Positions 34,053 through 44,700 of a stretch of DNA of 64,000 bases are shown one piece after another. Numbering within the stretch: the first letter of the stretch is position 1; every line of letters begins with the position of its first letter. This stretch comes from Aedes albopictus (taxonomy: Eukaryota > Arthropoda > Insecta > Diptera > Culicidae): contig NC_085138.1 in NCBI RefSeq assembly GCF_035046485.1, forward strand, positions 89,081,228 to 89,145,227, written 5' to 3'. Both the position numbers and the translations under genes were made by a program. The notes under the pieces are model-generated. The model made no database searches. It was not told the origin of the DNA and saw only the letters and a list, made by a program, of their open reading frames with translations.

Positions 34053-35316
34053 CAAGGTTACCAATTATCGTATCGTGGAACACTCACCATGATTTTTCAG
34101 CCGATAAGCATTCCCAAGCTCACCGTGCATCTTTTGATCGCTAATGCAATGAACTCAGCTGTCACTGTCTAGCTGCGGAAAACTCTCGCTGGTTGCAGTG
34201 GTGCTTGTAAACAAAGATACTCGCGCTCTCGGAGTGGTGTTCATTCATCGAGCACAACTCTCGCACCGCTGCTCGAAAGTGAACGATTCGAAGGAAGTGA
34301 AAACTGGAGTAGTTATTATCGCGGGTGATATTTTTCACTGCGATTGATGATAAATTATCACCACGAGTGCCGATTCAAAGTTACAGCAGCGCAGTGCACA
34401 AGCGGATGGTGTTTTCTGCAATGTTAGTATGAAGAGTATCTAGAAAAGATGTAGTGTTTTAGGAAGCGTGGATTTACTTTACGATTATGGGTCGGACCAT
34501 ATACTACATAGTTGAAGAACATGCTTCTCTGAAAGAAAAGGGAGGAATCAAAAATTATACAAACATACTAAAATAATACACCACATATCATGATCCTGAC
34601 CATTTAAATAGAGAGATAACGTATTGGACAAAATTGTTTGCTCTTTTGTGCCACTCAGCGGAAGAGTTACATTTTCGAATCAAGCAATCCATCTTCTGTA
34701 AATTCTTGAATTATTTAATAACTTTACCGAAGACACCATTCATCCAATCAATATTAATCAGTTAATCGATTTTAAAATTTAAAATCTTCATACACTTGAG
34801 TGCTGGTTGATTTGCTAATCAATCGGAAGGAAAGCAACATTTGACAGCCCCCCAAACCCCCAACTACGAAACAACTTTTGTATTTTTTAAATTTAGCATG
34901 AAGTGCGGTACGCGCTAGGCTTCCTTCCTCCCCGTTACGTAATTTTTGAATGAACCCTTACATGTCAGTCCTCGATCTACCAAACAAATTTATAACTTTA
35001 GAGACGAACCAGCCAAGGGCTGAAAGTCTCTTAAATAAAGACAAATCAATCAGTCAATCAATTTATAACTTTATTTCTGACTAATTCCGAACCCTGAGCA
35101 GATTATCTTTCGCAGCTGAATGGAAAATAGTTCGAGAGCGCTCTCGCAATTTTCATTCCAGTTAGTTGGCGGGCAACACACTCACGCTGGACAAGTTCAT
35201 TCACGCCTTTGTGAGTAAATGAACGAGTCGTTGTTTCTATGATGAACATTTGGGACGATACACACTGAAATTAATTGTTTGGCTTTCGCGAGAATTTTCG
35301 TCTATCAGTAACCTTG
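34053..35316. mobile_element. 1,264 bp non-autonomous hAT-like element with 8 bp TSD
   Basis: GCAATGTA lies on both sides (34045-34052 and 35317-35324). Immediately inside are inverted ends CAAGGTTAC and GTAACCTTG, 9 bp perfect, with weaker similarity further in. An 8 bp TSD plus a short TIR starting CA fits hAT; P-type elements also make 8 bp TSDs. No transposase frame is present. The interior holds a GC-rich, promoter-like block (about 34140-34330) and a nested LINE-tail insertion at 35001-35059. Removing the element joins AGAGCAATGTATAATATTC cleanly. Confidence 0.75.
35001..35059 (+). mobile_element. 59 bp truncated LINE/SINE 3' tail with 14 bp TSD
   Basis: AATTTATAACTTTA is repeated perfectly at 34987-35000 and 35060-35073. 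Between them lies GAGACGAACCAGCC, AAGGGCTGAAAGTCTC and an AATAAAGACAAATCAATC tail. GAGAC...GTCTC and CAGCC...GGCTG can pair into a small stem-loop. The tail resembles that of the SINE at 56169-56343. This is a severely 5'-truncated retro-insertion inside the hAT-like element. Confidence 0.85.
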
Positions 35317-35324
35317 GCAATGTA

Positions 35325-36690
35325 TAATATTCAGTCAGTTCAATAAATCTAGAAAATACATAAGAACCATTGGTAGCTCCCATTGAGGATACTTGAATAC
35401 AATATTTATAAAGGTACTTGGATACAATATATCTGGGGAAATTTTAAAATCTGATAACTTTGTCTGCTTCACGGATCATATGGACTTCTGGTGTAAGTTT
35501 CTACTTTTTCAGAGAAATTTTCGAAAATTGATCTGTAAAGCAAACACAGTTCCCAGATTTCGTGGAAATCGCACCCTAGCTGTTTCTGCCAGGGAGAACA
35601 GACTTAACTATTTGTCGGTATTCCTACCGGTACTCGACTTGCCTATCGATTTAAAGACAAGATCCAAGAAACTACTGTTTTTCTTTTCAATTTCCTACCG
35701 AAACCTATTGTTTTTCCTAGATGAAGAAAACTGGATTTATAATAAACCTTTTATTGATAGTTCTGCTAGATATCGCTTTCGACATTTAGTTTAAAAAACG
35801 TGTTTTTGACAGATATTCTTCTAAAGAAACTCAGAAGCTGACTTCGCGAATTTTACCACACATTTACTTTAAATTTTCATCAATACAAAAGTGTTATGTG
35901 ACGTGCGAAATATTTCTATTGTTCCTAGAATTGCGATAGGAAACCTTCAATAAATATTAATTTTCAGAAGTTTTATAAAATACTTTTTTATAATTAAGAA
36001 TTAAGAAAATTCTCAAAAAATTCATCGATGGATTTCTAAAAATCATTTTTTTTCAAAATTGATATTCAATATTTTTCTATTTAAGTTTTATGAAACAATT
36101 CCTAGAACAATGGTATATTAAAAAAAATCCTGTGAACGAAACACCGAATTTCATATGTACATGACAGAAAACAATTTGTAGAATTTTGATAGGAAATTTC
36201 TGGTTAAAGTTCTAAAGAAATTTCTGGCTGAACTTCTAGAAGAACATGAAACGTTCAGTGACATTCCTAGAAAACTCATGATAGAATCTCAAATAAATTT
36301 TAGATTTAATACAATTATCTGGTTTTAGCAAGGATGTTTATGAAAAAATAACTAATGGGGTGACCAATAGTATTACAGGCAGGTTTGCTCTTTCGTCATG
36401 AGAGGTTTTTGTCGGCCAAATTCCTTGAAACCTGGTCGTATAATTCAGCTTGTTTGGGCTTGAGGCCAATTTTGAGTTCAACAGGTTAAAAAAACTCTTG
36501 CCGAAGAGAACAAAACGGCCGAAAATACGCAACTTTCCCCATAGATAGAGTATTTCCAGTCCAACACACAAAAATTCTCTATTTTTGACTCAATAGTTGT
36601 CAATTTTATTGAGATTTTGTTCATGAACTGGATTTCGTGAATTCCGGACTTTCACCCATAATTTCCCGCTGATTCGCCTGAAGACTTCTA
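35325..36690. other. AT-rich non-coding DNA, partly related to the hairpin that follows
   Basis: No gene is supportable; the 133-aa plus-strand frame at 35393-35794 has no domain. Positions about 36405-36560 are a diverged, same-direction relative of the left arm of the next foldback (CCTTGAAACCTGGTCGTATA, TTGAGGCCAATTTTGAGTTC, GAAGAGAACAAAACGGCCGA). Confidence 0.45.
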
Positions 36691-36697
36691 AGAATTC

Positions 36698-37247
36698 CTG
36701 AAACTTGGTCGCATATTTCAGTTTGATAGGAAAAGTTTTGAGGCCAACTTTGAGCTAAAGGGTCTTATAAAAGACCCCATGATGAAGAGAACAAAGCAGC
36801 CGATTATATGGCGAAGTTTTCAGAAGAATTATCGAAGAATCTGGAAAAAAAAATCTCGCGAAATTTGTAACAATGCTTTTAAAGATTTTCTTGGAAAAAC
36901 CTCTGGCGAAAGATTTTTTTTTCTATTCCTCCCCTGTTGGGAAAATTAAGCTCCTGAGTTCAACTTATTGGACGCAGCGGCTTAATTTCCCAAACAAGGG
37001 GAGGGGGGGAAAAAAGAATTCCTTTGCCAGAGGTTTTTTCCAAGAAATTCGTTGAGAGCATTGTCACAAATTCCTCCAAAGATAACACGAGATTTATTTT
37101 CCAGATTCTTCGATAATTCTTCTGGAAACTTCTCCATATATTCGGCTGCTTTGTTCTCTTCATCACGGGGTGTTTTCTAAAACCCTTTAGCTCAAAGTTG
37201 GCCTCTAAACTTTTCCTATCAAACTGAAATATGCGACCAAGTTTCAG
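36698..37247. mobile_element. 550 bp long-hairpin foldback, ~255 bp arms
   Basis: Left arm 36698-36950 and right arm 36981-37247 are reverse complements with moderate divergence: CCTGAAACTTGGTCGCATAT pairs with ATATGCGACCAAGTTTCAGG, and GTTGGGAAAATTAAG with CTTAATTTCCCAAAC. The loop is 30 nt. A third, same-strand relative of the left arm lies just upstream. No TSD was recognised. It is non-coding. Confidence 0.85.
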
Positions 37248-37429
37248 GCACTTCGGCCTGAATAAAAAAAAAGACAATAAAACTGACGAAAACATCTTTA
37301 GTAACCCTATTACCAAAATATTGTTAGACTTTTTGGAGTCAGATTATTTTGCCGCTGCTGCCACAACCTCGCTGACCTAAATAGAACACGTTTCATCGCC
37401 AGGTGGCACATGACTACTCCGGTCCGAAA

Positions 37430-38900
37430 GGGTTAAGGATTCCTGAATTTTTTTTTTTTAGAATTATCCTGGAATGTTCAAGAGAAAATCTTCATGCATT
37501 TCTATAATGTTGGCTCAAAGAAATGGCACGGGGTTTATCAGAAAAAGGGTTTTCCCAAAATATATTCTGGGAGTTTCTTCAAAAATTGCCAAAGAAAAAT
37601 ACTGAAAGTTTAACGTAGATTCTTCCAGGTATTCCCTCCTAAATTTCATAGAGGATTCCTGCAGAAATACGCAAAAAAATCACCCATGAATTTGTCCCTA
37701 AAATGCTCCAGAAACATTAATATTTTTTTCGGGACTAACAACTTGTCCTTCAGAATCCATGGATTCTTTTTAAATTTTTTATCTTTTCTGCGAGGATTCA
37801 TCCATGCATACCTTTATAAATTACTCCTAATTTTCCTCTGAGAATCTCACTACAAGTTTTTCTGTAGTTTCCCCCAGTAATTCTTCACAAGTTCCTCCGA
37901 GGACATAAATTTATATTTTTCCCGGGATTCGTCCGGGTGTTCTATTAAAATTTTCACCAAAATTTTCTTCAGAAATTCTTGCGAATGTTCTTTCGTCCAT
38001 AAATTATTCCAGGAAACTTTTCTCTAGATACTATTTCAAAAATTCTTCTAAAAATATCTGCGAGAGTTTCTTCCAAACCTAAAAAGTATTTTCCTGAAAC
38101 TTATCTAAAGCTCTCCATAAATTTCTCTTAGAAATATTCAAGATACACTTTCGAAAAATTCTCAAGAAATTGCTACGTGAATTTCTCCATAATTGCATTC
38201 TCCAGACTGTTCCCAGAGTCCTTCCGAAATTCCACCAAGAATTCCCCTTGTTTTTTACATACATTTTTTTGGATGACATCTCCAAAATAATATGGTCCTA
38301 CGTGATCCTCTAAAGATGTATCCAGAAAAAGTCTATGATTGTTTTTGGAATTCATAAGAGGACCACTTCAAAAGTTCTCAAAGGTTGGCTTTAACATTTT
38401 TTTTTAAGAATTCCCCAACGAAACTTTCCAGAAATTTATCAGAAAATATCTCCAGAAATGCATCCTACATTTCTTCAGAAATTTCCTTTGAGCACTCCTT
38501 TAGGGATGTGCATTGGATTTCTCCAAAAAAATTCGAAAACTTGTTGTGGGGTTCATTCAGCAAGCCAAAGGTGAACATTTTTCAAGAATACTTCCAAAGT
38601 TGTTATTACAAATTTTTCCCAAGAGATTTTCTGGATGCTGCTTTTGGAATCCTCCTGGAATGTTAAACTTTTATTTAATATCCTGTAATCATCCAAAATT
38701 TGGGTTTCCATGAAGGAATCGAAGGAGATATGGAGGAACACCTAAAGGATATCTTGGAAGCTTTCTTAGCAAAGTCACGGTTAGATTGAAAAGTGCATTC
38801 TTGAAAAAAAAACTAAACTTTGGATGGAATCCATGAAATTCGTGGTGGTTCCTGATGAAATTCTGGATTTTATCAAACATTTTACACTTTACCGTGCCTA
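37430..38900. repeat. Decayed gaattcctgga-type repeat, block 8
   Basis: TTCCAGAAATTCTTC-type words in the opposite sense to blocks on the left of the window. Frames of 60-93 aa are artefacts. Confidence 0.6.
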
Positions 38901-38929
38901 GAATCAAGATATTTGAAAATTTAACCTAG

Positions 38930-40090
38930 CATTTCTGACTGGTATCATACATTGTTGATGATGGAGATTCTGGACACAGTTTGTGTCCAGATAGTGGTCA
39001 GTGTCGATGATCACTGTAGGCCCAGACGTCAATAACGTCGAAATACGTGTCAAGGTGTGATCGTGAATAAGTTTTACATATTCTCAAGCGTTATGATACT
39101 TTTGTCCACACCTGTGCAGAACCAAAAGAAACGCGCCAAGCTTGTGGGCACAAAAAAAAACAAGCAAAACTTTATCGCGAAGTTTAACGGTTCTTGGCCT
39201 GGGTGTTATGGTCGTTAAATTAAGTGAAATGAGCACGCTGACTGCCACAGCACCACACCACAACAGTTCGGCCGCGCAAACATCATCATGTGTCGCGCGG
39301 GGGAATGGCTTGAAGAAAGTTTTGCCATTTTCTGTAGCTACGGTCGTCGTCGTCGTCGTAGCTGATCGTTCATAGAGAATGTTGTTCGGCGTGTAGCTTG
39401 CTAGCCACTCAGTCATCGCAGCATAAATTCGAACGTGCCATGAATTAGCATCATAATTATGTTATTACTGGTAAGAGGGGGGCCTAGTCGAGCCGCAGCG
39501 CAGCGGAGTTGATGATGATGCTGAGCTTAGGAAGATCGAAAGCGGCGAACCGAGCAGTCAGCCAGCCAGTGGAGGCTGCTTGGAGGCCTCACGAATCTCA
39601 TAAACGCAAATCAGCTGGGGGAGCCGAGATTAGCAAATCGGCTCGCTCCTAGTAGTTGCTAACCACCCTACACAGCCAGATGGTCTTAGGAGGTCTCGAG
39701 CGGAAGAGCGACACGCAAGCGGTGCGAAACGTGTTTGTATTTCGTGCTGAATTGCGAGTTGTGAGCGGTGTGAAAGCTTATTGCTGCGACTGCTAGCACT
39801 GCTGGCGACTGGTGGAGAGTTGTCGTAACGGCAGCATGAATACTTTCCTATACGATGACGATGCTGCAAGAGGCGACGGATGATGAATGACTCACCGACT
39901 AACGGATGGCTGAACAAGTTGTATTCAAGAAAATGTTGGCAAGTTATAATTACTGAATAATTTCGAATCTGGTCAATAATGTTGGCAAGTGTAGTCCAAA
40001 ATGGGCCCCAAATAGTCACATGAGTTTGAAAATTGCATCACAATAGTGCTAGTAAGCCATTCTGTTCCTCGTATGCTACGGTTGCTAGGT
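38930..40090. other. Unique, GC-richer non-coding DNA
   Basis: A (GTC)n tract lies at 39344-39360. Frames of 110 and 129 aa on the minus strand have no domain. No repeat structure is evident. It could be host intronic or regulatory sequence; I see nothing decisive. Confidence 0.4.
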
Positions 40091-40094
40091 CATT

Positions 40095-40210
40095 CAGAAG
40101 CGGCCGTCGGTACCGTACATTGCGAATGGCGGAGAATTTTGAGCGCAGTTAAACCATCACGATGTTAGCGCCTGGATGGATATGTAGGAGAAGTGTCGTC
40201 CATGAATCTA
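40095..40210 (-). pseudogene. Fragment of the RTE-like LINE (endonuclease end), copy 3
   Basis: Words GTCGGTACCGTACATTG, GGCGGAGAATTTTGAGCGCAG, ACCATCAC and GAGAAGTGTCGTCCATGAAT occur in the same order as at 62046-62180 in the larger RTE-like copy, with an internal deletion of about 20-30 bp in the AGATAGTGGTCGG portion. It represents the endonuclease C-terminal region on the minus strand. Confidence 0.7.
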
Positions 40211-40940
40211 ACCGAATAGTTGTGCGTTCATCACTTCATTGAGCCCCATCATGTTCACGTTCATCAATATTTTCAAACCCATGAAAGCATTCAGCACCAT
40301 CGGAATCGATGACCATACATATAGGTACCGATTCAGGCAAACAAACCCGATGACAGTGACACAGATACAATCGGGAGCACACTGTTCTCCTGCAGCAGCA
40401 CATGTGCAGTGCAGAGTAGGTGCCACATACCACAAGGTTCCGCTCACCACACGAACGAAACAATTCGAAAGCCGCACCACACCGGCTCTCTGACTGGCGG
40501 CAGACAACTAGCTACAGAGACATACCGCAGCACAAAGTCAACCCCGGCTCGACTCAACAACCGGCGATGCGAAGGGAGAGTGTCGAGATGATTAATTATC
40601 AGATTAAGCAAATTAATCGAACGTTTCATTGCGAGCGCTCGCTTGGGTTTGGAATTTAATTGCGTCTAATTGAAATTCAGCTCCTCGTCGCATATCTGCA
40701 TGTTGCTCACCCCGCTCTTGGGTCGGGATCTACTGGTTTGGTTTGTTCGTCAACTATCTCTGTGAGGAACTAGAAGGTATCATAGCTAGGAAAAGAGAAA
40801 TTGGGCTTAAATGTTTCTTTAAGGTAAAACAGGTGCCCCAATGCAATGAGTTGAGGCAAGTTTGAGCACAACACGTTTATTTTTGAAGTAATTGTTTACT
40901 GTAGCGTTGCTGTTGCGATACGACTGTAAGGCTGATTGGT
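40211..40940. other. Non-coding or unrecognised
   Basis: A Cys-rich 99-aa minus-strand frame at 40208-40507 overlaps other frames on the opposite strand and shows no recognisable cysteine-spacing family. I do not call a gene. Confidence 0.35.
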
Positions 40941-40944
40941 TAAC

Positions 40945-41191
40945 TAACGGCTACGCAGTCTTGGGATTTGAAAATCGAGTTGTTTTATTCACCCGACGTT
41001 TAGACATGGTCTTCCACAGGGGCAAATGACTGTCATTTTTTTGTCAATTGTTCTGTCTAACTGTAACTGTTCCAAACTGACAAAAAACGTTAGTAATTTT
41101 TTCCCCCCTGCGGAAAACATTATCCCCGTGTCGAAACATCGGGTGAATACAACAACTCCTTTTTTTTAATCCCAAAACTGCGTAGCCGTTA
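40945..41191. mobile_element. 247 bp palindromic MITE, ACGGCTACGCAG ends
   Basis: Left TAACGGCTACGCAGTCTTGG matches the right end CCAAAACTGCGTAGCCGTTA as reverse complement. Inner CACCCGACGTTTAGACA and TGTCGAAACATCGGGTG also pair. If the element is taken as ACGGCT...AGCCGT, TA flanks both sides, suggesting a TA target (Tc1/mariner-like). It is non-coding. It resembles the perfect palindrome at 46524-46707 in layout. Confidence 0.8.
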
Positions 41192-41199
41192 TCTATTAG

Positions 41200-41633
41200 A
41201 GTTGAGTGTATATAAATACACTTCAGTGAGATCTTTCCTGTTTAAAAGTGGATTCAAAAACATAAACTCGAAAAAAATACTTGCATTTCATCGAGCCACA
41301 GTCGTAGAAATAGGAAAATCTTTGAAGAAATCTCTTACGGAACATAAATTAATTGTTTAGGGTACAATTAACAATCTCATTATGGAAATTTCTTGTTACA
41401 TACTTAGTAAAATTGCAGACATTTCTGGCGCCAGAATTAAAAATTGCTTGATAAATTCCTGGAAACGCTTTGAAACTTTTGAAGAAATTTCCGAATATTT
41501 TTGATTGAATTTTAGGTATATGAAACGCATCAATTTATTGGAGGATATTCTGTATAAATCCTAATACAAAAAAAATCTGAAAAAGAACGATTTTTTGGTG
41601 GAACTTTTAATTTGTGATAGTGTTCCTGCATTT
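41200..41633. other. AT-rich stretch, nothing recognised
   Basis: Contains degenerate GAAATTTC-type words only. No ORF. Confidence 0.4.
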
Positions 41634-41776
41634 TTTGCCTTTCTCGTACACTAAGTGTACCGGAAAGGCTATATGTTCACTCCAAAAATGACTTTTTGAT
41701 GGAAGGCCCGGAGAGTCGAATCACATATACCAATCAACTCAGCTCGTCGAGATGAGGTGATGTCTGTTTGTGTATG
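41634..41776 (+). repeat. Dispersed repeat, GCCTTTCTCGT family, copy 2
   Basis: Co-linear with the copy at 25064-25210. It stops abruptly at GTTTGTGTA where the gypsy LTR begins, so the LTR element appears to have inserted into this repeat. Confidence 0.75.
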
Positions 41777-42069
41777 TAGCAGCATTACATCGCCACTACA
41801 ACTCTTGTCGCATCTCCCTTTCTACATCTTTGATGCAACAATACGATATGCTCACACGACACTGCAACTACCCGAACACGAAAAGTATTCAGTTGCATAC
41901 GAATAGAATTCAAAACCTTTTCAACTGTTCAAACTATTGAGCTTATGGTATGTATTGTGTAATGAGGATATATAAGCGAAATTGGATTTTGTAATAAAGT
42001 TAGTTTAGTTTAGTGTAGTATTAGAAACACGCTGTTTCACTTTGCACAATCGAAAAGTCGTTCCATAGT
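41777..42069 (+). mobile_element. 5' LTR of the gypsy element
   Basis: Starts TGTAGCAGCATTAC, includes a TATATAAGC box at about 41968-41977 and an AATAAAG polyadenylation-like signal near 41991, and ends just before the primer-binding site. The exact 3' base is uncertain because the usual terminal CA is not clear. Confidence 0.75.
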
Positions 42070-42086
42070 TGGTGACCCCGTGTGCG
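42070..42086 (+). promoter_or_regulatory. Primer-binding site TGGTGACCCCGTGTGCG
   Basis: It begins with TGG, complementary to tRNA CCA ends, directly after the LTR. TGGTGACCCCG is a common insect LTR-retrotransposon primer site, and a tRNA-Trp match is reported for CsRn1-type elements; I could not check the tRNA here. Confidence 0.75.
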
Positions 42087-42096
42087 CGAAATCGTA

Positions 42097-42966
42097 ATGG
42101 ATAACAATAAGATCTCACCTGTTGATCCTGGGACTAGCGGTCTGCAGCAGCATGAATCGGCCAACATTGACACGATCAACATGCTACGGTTAAACCCATC
42201 AGTGATGACTACATCAAATATTGAGTCCTACTTCTTGTCTCTGGAGTTCTGGTTTGCTGCCTCTGGACTCGGCAATCAGCACGATACCAAGAAGCACAAC
42301 ATCGTTATGGCACAGGTACCACCGGAAAAGTTGACGGAACTGCGATCCATTATTGATGCTACGCCTGCAGCTGATAAATACTCGTACATCAAGAAAAAGC
42401 GTATTGACCATTTCTCCGATAGTCAACAAAAACGACTGCAACGTGTGCTATCAGATATGCCGCTTGGTGATATGAAACCCAGCCAGCTCTACAACGAGAC
42501 GCGGCGAGTAGCTGGGAACTCATTGGGCGAACCTGTGCTTCTCGATTTTTGGGCGTCGCGACTTCCACCGCATGCCCAAGCAGCAGTAATTGCCTCGAAA
42601 GCCGATGCTTCGGAAAAAGGCACCATCGTGGACGCAATTATCGACGCGATGGGGTTTCGTAACATTCACGCCATAGGCTCTGCTTCAACAGCGCCCGTAA
42701 TAGTGCCGGAAACGCCAGCAATCAGCAGCATTGAAGACCTTCAACGGGAAATAGCACAACTGTCCAGAAAGTTCGACCAAATGCTGCGACCTCACAGAAG
42801 CCCACGAGACCGATCACGTTCACGAAGTAGAAGTAGGAATGATCAACGGTATGGCTCTGATACGGCGACTGACGTGTGCTGGTACCATCGTACATTCGGA
42901 GGAGGTGCACGTCGATGCCGAAAGCCATGCTCCTTCGACCAGCATTCGAGATTGAACCAACAATGA
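42097..42966 (+). CDS. Gypsy gag protein, 289 aa, intact frame
   Basis: The ATG at 42097 lies 11 bp past the primer site and gives MDNNKISPVDPGTSG. The middle region (WFAASGLGNQHDTKKHNIVM, LTELRSIIDATP, RLQRVLSDMPLGDMKPSQLY, LLDFWASRLPPHAQAAV) matches the capsid-like part of insect gypsy gags. Near the C-terminus an SR-rich tract (RDRSRSRSRSRN) precedes CWYHRTFGGGARRCRKPC, a CHCC-type zinc box in place of a normal CCHC knuckle. The TGA at 42964 separates gag from protease, which continues in the same frame. That could be a mutated CGA, or a readthrough stop. Confidence 0.85.
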   Translation: MDNNKISPVDPGTSGLQQHESANIDTINMLRLNPSVMTTSNIESYFLSLEFWFAASGLGNQHDTKKHNIVMAQVPPEKLTELRSIIDATPAADKYSYIKKKRIDHFSDSQQKRLQRVLSDMPLGDMKPSQLYNETRRVAGNSLGEPVLLDFWASRLPPHAQAAVIASKADASEKGTIVDAIIDAMGFRNIHAIGSASTAPVIVPETPAISSIEDLQREIAQLSRKFDQMLRPHRSPRDRSRSRSRSRNDQRYGSDTATDVCWYHRTFGGGARRCRKPCSFDQHSRLNQQ

Positions 42967-43320
42967 CGCCATTCGACAGATTCTGCATTGGAGTCCGGCA
43001 AACTTCCCGATTCAGTAACAACGTTTCGACTGAAAATAGCAGACAACATTACAAATAGAAGTTTTCTCATCGACACTGGAGCCGGCGTGTCTGTGATACC
43101 AAAGAATTCGAATCTGTCCGGCATAAAACCAACGTCAATTACACTTTTCGCCGCCAACGGAACTCCCATCGAGGTCTACGGAGAAGCTCTGCTGAAGGTT
43201 AGCCTTGGGCTTCGTCGAGAATTTCTGTGGAATTTTCTAATAGCCGATGTGAATACGGGAATCATTGGTGAAGATTTTCTGAGCCATTATGATGTGTTGA
43301 TTGATCTCAAACGCCATTGA
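42967..43320 (+). pseudogene. Gypsy aspartic protease
   Basis: In gag frame after the TGA, SFLIDTGAGVSVIPKNS carries the catalytic D-T-G-A of retropepsins. GIIGEDFLSHYDVLIDLKRH is the usual C-terminal G-x-D-F block. It is closed by TGA at 43318. The same frame resumes to 43566 with the protease-RT connector (ISKSFVVHRIETTGQSTFAR), closed by another TGA. Confidence 0.85.
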
Positions 43321-43566
43321 CTGATCGACAACACAACAAAGATAGAAACAATGGCGGAGCTAGCTCAAACCACCAGTTGCTCCATAAAGACGTTTTGCAA
43401 AACATCACCATATGCTGAACTGCTCAACGAATTTCCATCGATCATGCAGCTGGCGCCTCTTGGCATCATAAGTAAATCATTTGTAGTTCACCGTATCGAA
43501 ACGACTGGTCAGTCGACTTTCGCTCGGCCGAGATGGCTTGTTCCAGACAAACTTTTGGCCGCATGA

Positions 43567-44700
43567 ACGGAGTTCGAAAACCTGATGAAACTAGGAATTT
43601 GCCGGCCATCATCAAGTAGCTGGGCTAGCCCACTTCATATGGTAAAAAAGCCGACGAAACATGGAGGCCACGTGGAGATTACCGTGCACTAAATGCTCAA
43701 ACAGTCCCTGATCGTTATCCGCCTCCTTAGCTGCAGGATTTCACCACTATTCTGCATGGAAAGAACATTTTCTCCAAAATCGATCTCCAGAAGGCATTTC
43801 ATCAAGTGCCTATCCACCCGGACGACATCCCGAAGACTGCAATCACCACTCCGTTTGGACTTTTCGAGTTCACCCACATGACGTTCAGCCTGTGCAACGC
43901 TTCTCAAACCTTCCAACGGCTTATCCACGAAGTGGTTCGAGAACTTGACTTCGTTTACCCATACATTGATGATATTTTCATCGCTTCATCTTCGCTTGAA
44001 GATCATCAAGATCACCTTCGACAATTGTTCAAACGACTCGAAGAGCATCACCTAGCGATCAACGTAGCCAATTGTGAGTTCGGAAAGAGTGAGATAACCT
44101 TCGTTGGTCACTCAGTTTCTCCAGAAGGAATACGTCCACTGCCCGAACGAGTTGAAGCAATACCAAACTACCAACGTCCGACAACAGTGAAAGAACTCAA
44201 AAGCTTTCTTGCTGTTATTAATTTCTACAGAAGGTTCACTCCGAACGCCGTTGTAGCACATATACCTCTACTCGACATAACTTCTGGCTCTGGGAACAAG
44301 CGCAACGATAAATCTCTTCTAGAGTGGACAGAACCATCTGTGTCGGCTTTGAGCAGCAACAGCTCGCAAATGCCGCTCTACTGGCCCACCCTGCAAGAAA
44401 TGCTGAGATGTCTTTGTGGGTAGATGCGTCGAATACCGCAGCTGGAGCCGTCCTACATCAAGTGGTCAACGGTCATGTACAACCACTCGGTTTCTTTTCC
44501 AAGAGATTCGATAAAGCTCTACTGAGATACAGCACGTATGACCGAGAAATAACAGCGATTTATCTGGCAGTGCGTCACTTCAAATACATACATACTAGAC
44601 ACTAGAGGGACATAATTGTCACATATACACCGATCATCAGCCGATCGTATTCGCATTCCAGCAAAATTTTGAGAAGGCATCGGATCGTCAAGCACGGCAG
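43567..44700 (+). pseudogene. Gypsy reverse transcriptase and RNase H
   Basis: RT starts after a stop and shifts frame near 43665 into RGDYRALNAQTVPDRYPPP, then a TAG. From 43740 frame 3 reads [20 protein letters not shown] (motif A, catalytic Asp), [20 protein letters not shown], and [14 protein letters not shown] (motif C, Y-I-D-D). [20 protein letters not shown] and the connection follow. A frameshift near 44400 enters RNase H with [17 protein letters not shown], then REITAIYLAVRHF. A TAG at 44603 and a further frameshift near 44630 precede TDHQPIVFAF. The catalytic residues remain; the frame does not. Confidence 0.9.

Noticed and set aside
40208..40507. Cys-rich 99-aa minus-strand frame as a secreted peptide
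   Set aside because: No signal peptide at the start, no known cysteine spacing, and competing frames on the opposite strand.
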